Source: Novilysobacter_A longmucuonensis (lineage in GTDB: Bacteria; Pseudomonadota; Gammaproteobacteria; Xanthomonadales; Xanthomonadaceae). Taken from it: a stretch of DNA of 64,000 bases. The notes under the pieces are model-generated. The model worked only from the letters and a program-made list of their open reading frames with translations, was not told where the DNA came from and searched no databases. The stretch lies in assembly GCF_046600735.1 (NCBI RefSeq), contig NZ_JBJMAW010000008.1:94053-158052 (forward strand). Direction: 5' to 3'. Of this stretch, positions 57,757-64,000 are shown in pieces. Both the position numbers and the translations under genes were made by a program. Within the stretch, counting starts at the first letter, position 1. Each line of letters begins with the position of its first letter.

Positions 57757-57805
57757 TTACATCCGTAATTTTCATACAGATTACGCCTGTAAACGCCTCT
57801 GTCAA
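57757..57805 (-). promoter_or_regulatory. blaI promoter with two BlaI-like operator dyads
   Basis: On the reverse strand TTGACA (57800-57805), a 16-base spacer and TAATCT (57778-57783) form a promoter. TTACATCCGTAA (57757-57768) and TTACGCCTGTAA (57781-57792) are two dyads of form TTAC-N4-GTAA, with centres 24 bases apart. One overlaps the -10 and spacer; the other lies just before the blaI ATG. This arrangement fits autorepression. Confidence 0.65.
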
Positions 57806-57851
57806 GCCCCTTTGCCGCCGCTGCGGCTGCCTGCCACCGTGCGTGTCGGAC

Positions 57852-57878
57852 TCAAGCCCGCCGCGGCGTTGCCGATAA
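57852..57878 (+). promoter_or_regulatory. Predicted sigma-28 (FliA) promoter of the diguanylate cyclase
   Basis: TCAAGCCC, 11 bases, GCCGATAA: the -10 half is identical to the consensus. It ends 41 bases before the ATG at 57920 and is the only sigma-28-like site outside the chemotaxis block. Confidence 0.75.
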
Positions 57879-57919
57879 TCACAGGACAATCCACCCGCCA
57901 CGGACGACCGCCGCCCGCC

Positions 57920-59227
57920 ATGACCCACTTCCCACCCTCGCTGCAGGACCAGGTCGGGACCGGGACCACCAACGGCCGCGTGTTGCTGATCGAGAACTCG
58001 CGCTTCTACGCCGGGATGCTGGCCAGCGAATTGCGCGAACGCCTCGGCGTCGACGTTGTTGTGGTGGCATCACTGACCGCGGCCAGACAGGCTCTGGAAA
58101 CCCATGCCGCCACGCCGTTCTTCCTGGCCCTGACCGGCCTGGTGCTGCCCGACGCCGGTGGCGACCAGATCACCGGGCTGTTGATCGCCCACCGCGTCCC
58201 GACCGTGGTGGTGACCGGCGTTTACGACGAGACCGCGCGCCAGCGCCTGGCCGAACAGCCGATCATCGATTACGTACTCAAGGATGCGCCGGGCAACATC
58301 GATTACCTGGTATGGCTGGTGCGCCGGATCGAACGCAACCGCAGCATCACCGCGCTGGTGGTCGACGACCTGGCCGAGACCCGCGCGCAGGTGGCCGACC
58401 TGCTCGATCTGTACGGCTTTCGCGTGCGCTGCGCCGCGGACGCGGCGGCGGGGCTGGCGGCCCTGTCGGAGGATGCCTCGATCCGCTTGATCGTGGTCGA
58501 GCACGACCTGCCCGGCACCGACGGCATCGAGTTCATCCGCCGCGCGCGGCAGGCGCACGCGCGCGACATGCTGTCGATCGTCGGCACCTCGGCTGGCGGC
58601 GGGCCCTCGCTGGTCGCGCGCTTCCTCAAACAAGGTGCCAACGACTTCGTGCGCAAGCCTTTCTCGCGCGAGGAGTTCTTCTGCCGCATCTCGCAAAATG
58701 TCGACAACCTGGAGCTGATCGGCACCTTGCAGGACCTGGCCACGCGCGACTATTTGACCGGCCTGCCCAACCGGCGCCACTTCTTCGACCAGGGCACGCG
58801 CGCGCTGGCGCGGACGGACGCACCGATGACCGTGGCGATGCTCGACCTGGACCGCTTCAAGCAGATCAACGACCACTACGGCCACGACGCCGGCGATGCC
58901 GCCCTGCGCGCGGTGGCCGCGGCGGTGGCGCAGCACGCACGCGCCGGCGACCTGGTGGCACGTTTTGGCGGCGAGGAGTTCTGCATGCTCGCCGCGGAAC
59001 AGTCCAGCGAGGCGGCCAGCGCCTCCCTGGAAGCCCTGCGCGATGCGATCGCGAAGCTGCGCATCATGTACAAGCAGCACACCATCCGCGTGACCGTGAG
59101 CATCGGCGTCTGCCATCGCCAGGACACCGACCTGCACGGCATGCTCACTGACGCGGACCGCCTGCTTTACCTGGCCAAGGCGCGCGGCCGCAACCGGGTG
59201 GTGTGCGAATCGTGGCTGCCGGCCTGA
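57920..59227 (+). CDS. Diguanylate cyclase with two degenerate receiver domains
   Basis: This 435-residue cytoplasmic protein has receiver domain 1 (about 20-135), receiver domain 2 (about 143-262) and a GGDEF domain (about 268-432). The cyclase looks active: GGEEF at 350-354, LDLDRFKQINDHYGHDAGD, and an RxxD inhibitory site (RAGD, 341-344) five residues before. Neither receiver has the phosphoacceptor Asp: the first has Gly73 (LALTGLVLPDAGG) and the second Glu194 (IVVEHDLPGTDG). The second keeps its acidic pair (VVDD) and Lys (VRKPF). Activity may therefore be phosphorylation-independent or fixed by the phosphomimetic Glu. A sigma-28-type promoter precedes it. Confidence 0.9.
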   Translation: MTHFPPSLQDQVGTGTTNGRVLLIENSRFYAGMLASELRERLGVDVVVVASLTAARQALETHAATPFFLALTGLVLPDAGGDQITGLLIAHRVPTVVVTGVYDETARQRLAEQPIIDYVLKDAPGNIDYLVWLVRRIERNRSITALVVDDLAETRAQVADLLDLYGFRVRCAADAAAGLAALSEDASIRLIVVEHDLPGTDGIEFIRRARQAHARDMLSIVGTSAGGGPSLVARFLKQGANDFVRKPFSREEFFCRISQNVDNLELIGTLQDLATRDYLTGLPNRRHFFDQGTRALARTDAPMTVAMLDLDRFKQINDHYGHDAGDAALRAVAAAVAQHARAGDLVARFGGEEFCMLAAEQSSEAASASLEALRDAIAKLRIMYKQHTIRVTVSIGVCHRQDTDLHGMLTDADRLLYLAKARGRNRVVCESWLPA

Positions 59228-59318
59228 TTCGCGAGCGCGGGCGCCGGGCTAGTCGCGGGGACCACACAGCTCTGTCGGCAATACCGGACGGGCGCGTCGT
59301 CGCACCCGCCCTGCACCC

Positions 59319-61325
59319 TCAGCCCAGCGCTTTGGCGGCCTCGACCACCCGCTCGACGGTGAAGCCGAAGTGCGGGAACAGCTTCTCCGCCGGCGCGCTG
59401 GCGCCGAAGGTGTCGATGCCGACCACCGCGCCATCCAGGCCGACGTACTTGCGCCAGAAGTCGCTGACGCCAGCCTCGATCGCGACCCGCCTGCGACAGG
59501 CGTTGGGCAACACCGATTCGCGGTAGGCGGCATCCTGCCGGTCGAACACGTCGCTGCACGGCATCGACACCACGCGCACGCCGTCGCCCAGTCGCTCGGC
59601 CGCCTGCATCGCCAGGCCGACTTCAGAACCGGTCGCGATCAGGATCAGCTCCGGGTTGGCGCCACCGCCGCGCAGCACGTAACCGCCGCGCGCAATGTCG
59701 CCCACCTGGCGCTGGTCGCGCGCCTGGTGAGCAAGGGTCTGGCGCGAGAACACCAGGCAGCTCGGGGCATCAAAGCGCTCGATCGCCATGCGCCACGCCA
59801 CCGCCGACTCGACGGCATCGCACGGCCGCCATACGTCGTTGCCGGGGATGTAGCGCAGGCTTGCCAGGTGTTCGATCGGCTGATGGGTGGGGCCGTCCTC
59901 GCCCAGTCCGATCGAGTCGTGGGTATAGACGTGGATCGCGTGCGCTCCCATCAGCGCGCTCATGCGCACCGCGTTGCGCGCGTAGTCGCTGAACACCAGG
60001 AAGGTCGCGTCGAACGGAATGAAGCCGCCGTGCAGGTTCAGGCCGTTGCTGATCGCGGTCATCGCGAACTCGCGCACCCCGTAATAGACGTAGTTGGCGT
60101 CCGGGTCGTCGCTGTTGACCGATTTGCTGCCACTCCACAGGGTCAGGTTGGAATGGGCCAGGTCGGCCGAGCCGCCGACCAGCTCAGGCAGCAACGGCGC
60201 GAATTCGGCAATCGCCATCTGCGAGGCCTTGCGCGAGGCGATGCTGGGGCCTTCGGCCTGCAACCTGGCGACGAACGCATCGGCCGCGGCGGCGAACCCG
60301 GCCGGCAGCTCGGCGTGCGAGCGCCGCACCAGTTCCTCGGCCAGTTGCGGGTGGCGCTGCGCGTACGCGTCGAACTGCCGGTTCCACTGCTCCTCGCGCG
60401 CGGTGCCGGCGTTGCCCGCGCGCCAGCCGTCGTAGATCTCCTGCGGGATCTCAAACGGCTGGTGCTCCCAGCACAGGCCGCTGCGGCATGCGGCGATCTC
60501 GTCCAGGCCCAGCGGCGCCCCGTGGCTGGACTCCTTGCCCGCCTTGTTGGGCGAGCCATAACCAATGGTGGTGCGGCAGCAGACCAGGGTCGGCTTATCG
60601 CTGCTGGCGAGTGCCTGCTCGATCGCGGCCTTGATCGAATCACTGTCGTGCCCGTCGACACCGCGGACCACGTTCCAGCCGTAGGCCTCGAACCGCGCCG
60701 GGGTGTCGTCGGTGAACCAGCCCTCGACATTGCCGTCGATGCTGATGTGGTTGTCGTCCCAGAACGCGACCAGCTTGCCCAGGCCCCAGGTGCCGGCCAG
60801 CGAGGCGGCCTCGTGCGAGATGCCTTCCATCAGGCAGCCATCGCCCATGAATACCCAGGTGCGGTGGTCGACGATTTCCATCTCCGGCCGGTTGAAGCGC
60901 TGGGCCAACAGCTTCTCGGCCAGCGCCAGGCCGACCGCGTTGGCGAAACCCTGGCCGAGCGGGCCGGTGGTGGTCTCCACCCCCGGGGTCATGAAGTTCT
61001 CTGGATGACCCGGAGTCTTGGACTCGAGCTGGCGGAAGTTCCTGAGATCCTCGACCGAAAGGTCATAGCCGGCCAGGTGCAGCAGTGCGTACTGCAGCAT
61101 CGAGCCGTGGCCGTTGGACAGCACGAAGCGGTCGCGGTTGAACCACTTGGGGTTGTTCGGGTTGTGGCTGAGGTAGTCGTTCCACAGCACTTCCGCTATG
61201 TCGGCCATGCCCATCGGCATGCCCGGATGGCCGGAGTTGGCGGCCTGCACCGCGTCGATGGCGAGGAAACGGATGGCGTTGGCGAGGTCGCGACGGGCAG
61301 GCTTGGCGGAGGCGGGCGTGGGCAT
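59319..61325 (-). CDS. tkt: Transketolase
   Basis: This thiamine-diphosphate enzyme of the pentose phosphate pathway moves two-carbon units between sugar phosphates. The 668-residue chain is of normal length, with RFLAIDAVQAANSGHPGMPM, SNGHGSMLQYALLHLAG, GPLGQGFANAVGLALAE, the ThDP motif GDGCLMEGISHEAA to DDNHISIDG, FIPFDATFLVFSDYARNAVR, and THDSIGLGEDGPTHQPIEHL. The ATG at 61325 (MPTPASAKPARRDL) gives the usual start. It is near gap, as in Xanthomonas, but five unrelated genes now lie between them. Confidence 0.96.
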   Translation of the reverse strand: MPTPASAKPARRDLANAIRFLAIDAVQAANSGHPGMPMGMADIAEVLWNDYLSHNPNNPKWFNRDRFVLSNGHGSMLQYALLHLAGYDLSVEDLRNFRQLESKTPGHPENFMTPGVETTTGPLGQGFANAVGLALAEKLLAQRFNRPEMEIVDHRTWVFMGDGCLMEGISHEAASLAGTWGLGKLVAFWDDNHISIDGNVEGWFTDDTPARFEAYGWNVVRGVDGHDSDSIKAAIEQALASSDKPTLVCCRTTIGYGSPNKAGKESSHGAPLGLDEIAACRSGLCWEHQPFEIPQEIYDGWRAGNAGTAREEQWNRQFDAYAQRHPQLAEELVRRSHAELPAGFAAAADAFVARLQAEGPSIASRKASQMAIAEFAPLLPELVGGSADLAHSNLTLWSGSKSVNSDDPDANYVYYGVREFAMTAISNGLNLHGGFIPFDATFLVFSDYARNAVRMSALMGAHAIHVYTHDSIGLGEDGPTHQPIEHLASLRYIPGNDVWRPCDAVESAVAWRMAIERFDAPSCLVFSRQTLAHQARDQRQVGDIARGGYVLRGGGANPELILIATGSEVGLAMQAAERLGDGVRVVSMPCSDVFDRQDAAYRESVLPNACRRRVAIEAGVSDFWRKYVGLDGAVVGIDTFGASAPAEKLFPHFGFTVERVVEAAKALG

Positions 61326-61355
61326 GGGCAATAGGTCTTCGCGGCGGCGGGAAGC

Positions 61356-61490
61356 CCCCCTCCTTGTGGAGCGGGGCTGGGGTGAGGGGTCGGCGGAGCG
61401 CCGGTGAGAGTCGCAGCCGGCACGCGGCATGCTGGCACTTCATCACCGCGCCACCGTCCGCCTTCTCCCCGGGGAGAAGGTTGGAACGGG
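61356..61490. repeat. Repeat-like GC-rich leader upstream of tkt
   Basis: CCCCCCTCCTTGTGGAGCGG, then GGCTGGGGTGAGGGGTC, and the perfect palindrome CCTTCTCCCCGGGGAGAAGG (61471-61490) resemble dispersed Xanthomonadaceae repeats. No coding region is visible in the gap to the next gene. The tkt promoter must lie here. Confidence 0.45.
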
Positions 61491-61574
61491 CGCCATTGTC
61501 CCATCCGTCCGCCGCGCTGTCGCGCCGGATCGCTGATCGCACACCACAGGGCCCGCCGCAGCGGGCGTCTGGCT

Positions 61575-62909
61575 CTACGCGACTGGCGGCGGGCTCGCCT
61601 GCGCGACCTTCTCAGTGCCCTGGCCGAACTCGCTGCGGCCGATCACCACCGAGCCGACCATGTCGCCGCCGACGTTTACCACCGTGCGACACATGTCGAG
61701 CAGCCGGTCGACGCCGAGGATCAGGCCGATGCCCTCCGGCGGGATGCCGAACATCACCAGGATCATCGCGATCACCGGCAGCGAACCGCCTGGCACGCCG
61801 GCCGCACCGATCGAGCCGAAGATGCACAGCACCAGGATCATCGCCTGCTGTACCAGGCTCAGCTCGACGCCGAAGAACTGGGCGAGGAACAGCACGGTGA
61901 TGCCCTCGAACAAGGCGGTGCCGTTCATGTTGGCGGTGGCGCCGAGCGTGCAGACGAAGCGCGCGACGCGCCGCGGCACGCCGAGGTTGTCCTCCGACAC
62001 CTTCAGCGTGGTCGGCAGGGTTGCGCTGGAGGACGAGGTCGAGAACGCCGTCAGCAGCGCTGGTTGCGCGTTGCGGAAGAACGCCAGCGGCGACATCCCG
62101 CCGAACACCCGCAGCAGTATCGGAAACACGATGAACAGGTGGATGCCGAGCGCCAGCAGCACGGTGCCGACGAAGCGCGCGAGCTGGACCAGCACGTCGA
62201 AACCGAGCACTGCGGTGATCGAGAACAGCAGCGCGGCGACCGCATATGGCGCCAGCTCGATCACCCAACCGATCAGCTTCAGGCAAATGTCGTAGATGCC
62301 CTGCACCGCGCCGACGAAGCTGCGCGTGCCGTCGCTGCGGATCACCGTTGCGGCGATGCCGAACATCAGCGCGAAGAACATCACCGCGATCAGGTCGCCC
62401 GCGGCCGCGGCGGCCACCGGGTTGCGCGGCACGATGTTGAGCAGCAGGTCGATGCCGGAAATGGTGCCGCCGCTGCCGGCGATCTCGGCCGAACGCGCAC
62501 TGGACTCGGCCAGCAGCGTGTCCGCGACCTCCGGCGGCAGCCCGAGGCCGGGCTGCAGCACATTGACCAGGAGCAGGCCGATGGTGACCGCGATGCTGGT
62601 CACCGCCAGGATCCACAGCAGCGTCTTGCCGCCGATGCGGCCCAGCGAGTGCGGGTCGCCGATCTCCACCACGCCCAGCACCAGCGCCGAGAACACCAGC
62701 GGGATCACCAGCATGAACAGCAGGCGCAGGAACAGCTGGCCGATCGGATCGGTGACATAGGTCACCAGCGTGTCCAGCCAGCCGGCATCGGCGGCGAACA
62801 GGTTGGCCAGGATGCCGGCGCCGGCGCCGAGCACGAAGCCGATCAGCATCCGGGTGTGCAGCGCCATCTTCGGCTTGCCGGCGCCGGCGGCGGTGTGGTG
62901 TTCGGACAT
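61575..62909 (-). CDS. Dicarboxylate/amino acid:cation symporter (DAACS family)
   Basis: This 444-residue inner-membrane symporter of the GltP/DctA type takes up glutamate, aspartate or C4-dicarboxylates with sodium or protons. Family motifs: MLVIPLVFSALVLGVVEIGD, the Ser-rich hairpin AFSTSSSSATLPTTLKVSED, TLGATANMNGTALFEGITVL (helix 7 with the NMNGT cation site), and GAAGVPGGSLPVIAMILVMF followed by a DRLLDMCRTVVNVGGD segment. The DMCRTVVNV form resembles eukaryotic-like and sodium-dependent members more than DctA. GGGGGAAA precedes the ATG. Confidence 0.92.
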   Translation of the reverse strand: MSEHHTAAGAGKPKMALHTRMLIGFVLGAGAGILANLFAADAGWLDTLVTYVTDPIGQLFLRLLFMLVIPLVFSALVLGVVEIGDPHSLGRIGGKTLLWILAVTSIAVTIGLLLVNVLQPGLGLPPEVADTLLAESSARSAEIAGSGGTISGIDLLLNIVPRNPVAAAAAGDLIAVMFFALMFGIAATVIRSDGTRSFVGAVQGIYDICLKLIGWVIELAPYAVAALLFSITAVLGFDVLVQLARFVGTVLLALGIHLFIVFPILLRVFGGMSPLAFFRNAQPALLTAFSTSSSSATLPTTLKVSEDNLGVPRRVARFVCTLGATANMNGTALFEGITVLFLAQFFGVELSLVQQAMILVLCIFGSIGAAGVPGGSLPVIAMILVMFGIPPEGIGLILGVDRLLDMCRTVVNVGGDMVGSVVIGRSEFGQGTEKVAQASPPPVA

Positions 62910-63016
62910 GCGTCTATTTCCCCCAGTGATCGGGCGAGCTTAGCAAACCCCCGGCAGGCAAAAACCGCTGTGGGCGCATCGCCCTGGCTCTCCTGCCGGG
63001 CTTCCCGGGCGCAACG

Positions 63017-63415
63017 TGTTTCGCCGGCGCTTGGCGAAGAGCATCGCGGCCATGGGCCGCTCCTACGGGGCCGATCGCGATGGCCGTGCGATCGCGATTT
63101 CCGTAGAGCCGAGCTTGCTCGGCTTCGTTCCCGCACGCGACATCGTTGCCGCCCGTGGCGGCGCAGCGGAGCAAGCTCCGCTCTACCGAGCCCGGCGGGT
63201 TGTTGTGCCCCGACGGCCTTTCGTAGGAGCGGCCCATGGCCGCGAGCTTTTTGTTCAGATCGCGACAAGCCCGTCCGGACGCGGAAGGCCCCAATACGCG
63301 ACCGCGTTTCGCCGGCGCGGGAAAAGCATCGCGGCCATGGGCCGCTCCTACAGGAGGCGATCGCGTTGTCCGTGCAATCGCGATTTCCGTAGAGCCGAGC
63401 AAGCTCGGCTCTACG
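63017..63415. repeat. Cluster of REP and SMAG repeats with a duplicated composite unit
   Basis: The 560-base gap holds REP units (63041-63066, 63222-63245, 63327-63352), a SMAG dimer (63102-63186) and a single SMAG (63388-63415). A composite of about 100 bases, REP followed by a spacer with GCGATCGCGAT-like sequence and then GTAGAGCCGAGC, is present twice (63017-63115 and 63305-63403) in the same order and orientation. Confidence 0.82.
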
Positions 63416-63475
63416 GACGCGTGGCGGCGCGGCAACGCCGCCCGGATCACCGCTTACCTCGCGGGCGAGCGGTGA

Positions 63476-64000
63476 TCAGGCCCCGGGATAAAGCGGCGGC
63501 AGCGGCGAGGCTTCCGGCGCAGAGACCTCATGCCAGTGTGGCCCGCGTGCGAATGCCGCGCGCAGTTGCGCACGCGCGGCCACGCCGTCGCCATCGCCCC
63601 AGCGCGCGCGCTGCATCGAGGCGAGCGCCTCGCGCTGGGCCGGATCGCTGAGCCGGTCGATCAGCGCATCGACGTCGCGCGCGGGCGGCTGCGCCATCGC
63701 GCAGAGGATGTCGGCGAGCTCGCCGAAGTCGCCGGTGTCGAGCGCACGCTTGAGCGCGGCCGAGCCGGGTGCCGGTGCATGCCGGGCGTTGGCGGACACC
63801 CTGCCGGAAGCGGCTGGCGCGGCGCCGCCGTGCCGTTGGCGCTGCAGGGCCCACAGCAGCGTGACTAGCCACAACGCGGCAAAGACCAATGCAGCGGCCG
63901 CCCAGGCGCGATGTACCCCGCCATCCGCTGCCGCCGAGGTGATCGACGGATCGCCCGCAAGCGACGCGGGTTCGCCCGCCGGCGCCGGCGCCGGCGCCGA
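63476..64000 (-). CDS. BatD-like protein, C-terminal part
   Basis: The reverse strand is open from the window edge to a stop at 63476. The segment has an Ala/Pro-rich linker, one membrane helix (AWAAAALVFAALWLVTLLWA), and a cytoplasmic helical tail (GSAALKRALDTGDFGELADI, LIDRLSDPAQREALASMQRA) ending SPLPPLYPGA. This layout and the PLPPLYP end fit the C-terminus of BatD (aerotolerance-associated) proteins of Xanthomonadaceae. The characteristic periplasmic part lies outside the window, so the name is tentative. Confidence 0.6.
   Translation of the reverse strand, partial: SAPAPAPAGEPASLAGDPSITSAAADGGVHRAWAAAALVFAALWLVTLLWALQRQRHGGAAPAASGRVSANARHAPAPGSAALKRALDTGDFGELADILCAMAQPPARDVDALIDRLSDPAQREALASMQRARWGDGDGVAARAQLRAAFARGPHWHEVSAPEASPLPPLYPGA

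Noticed and set aside
63017..63415. The regularly spaced palindromes before the BatD-like gene as a CRISPR array.
   Set aside because: Repeats are of two families, irregularly spaced and variable, with no cas genes; they are REP/SMAG elements.

Overview
The window is very GC-rich, densely coded DNA from a gammaproteobacterium of the Xanthomonadaceae/Lysobacteraceae (Lysobacter, Luteimonas or Xanthomonas-like). The evidence is the set of gene neighbourhoods (thiG next to trmB; a pgk/pyk/class I fda group; a DUF2339-DUF3999 pair), the Stenotrophomonas-type GTAG palindromes (SMAG) and the GTAGGAGCGG-type REP hairpins that fill most intergenic gaps. I see no tRNA, rRNA, CRISPR array, insertion sequence or prophage gene. 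Family assignments are from recognition of the sequences; no database search was run.

Layout. 1-10.3 kb: housekeeping and transport genes (partial SulP permease, lipoprotein cyclophilin, speG, thiG, trmB, SLC13-type permease, Rieske protein, FAH-family hydrolase, mscL, M28 peptidase). 10.3-29.8 kb: a chemotaxis and c-di-GMP block: a degenerate GGDEF-EAL-receiver protein, STAS, cheY, cheA, cheW, mcp, then a short unrelated patch (YCII protein, TetR regulator, TonB-C protein), then a second mcp, a GAF-PAS-GGDEF-EAL protein overlapping cheR-cheD-cheB, and a third small MCP-like protein. 30-38 kb: rlmB with an AGCS symporter, an RND efflux pump with its adaptor, and a cysteine synthase. 38-44 kb: glycolysis (fda, pyk, pgk) plus a GNAT and a HAD phosphatase. 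44-48 kb: a DUF2339/DUF3999 envelope pair. 48-52.4 kb: nrdA-nrdB behind a cobalamin riboswitch. 52.5-64 kb: gap, S1/P1 nuclease, TSUP permease, a BlaI/M56-TonB regulatory pair, a two-receiver diguanylate cyclase, transketolase, a dicarboxylate symporter and a partial BatD-like gene.

How the genes work together. Five promoter-like sites of the flagellar sigma-28 (FliA) type, T(A/C)AAG-N14-GCCG(A/T)T, lie upstream of STAS-cheYAW, mcp2, the GAF-GGDEF-EAL-cheRDB operon, mcp3 and the distant diguanylate cyclase at 57.9 kb. This suggests that chemotaxis and c-di-GMP turnover are co-expressed with late flagellar genes. Both large receptors end in a CheR-tethering pentapeptide. The small third receptor and CheD share the C-terminal hexapeptide GSVELF, and the small receptor also carries a DxxxQ motif like that of the CheY-P phosphatase CheZ, which is absent from the cluster.

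The most striking regulatory region is 48.27-48.85 kb. A promoter with possible NrdR boxes starts transcription at a cobalamin riboswitch that precedes the B12-independent ribonucleotide reductase genes. A complete REP hairpin sits inside the peripheral arm of that riboswitch, and a perfect 9-base complement downstream could compete with its conserved 3' box.
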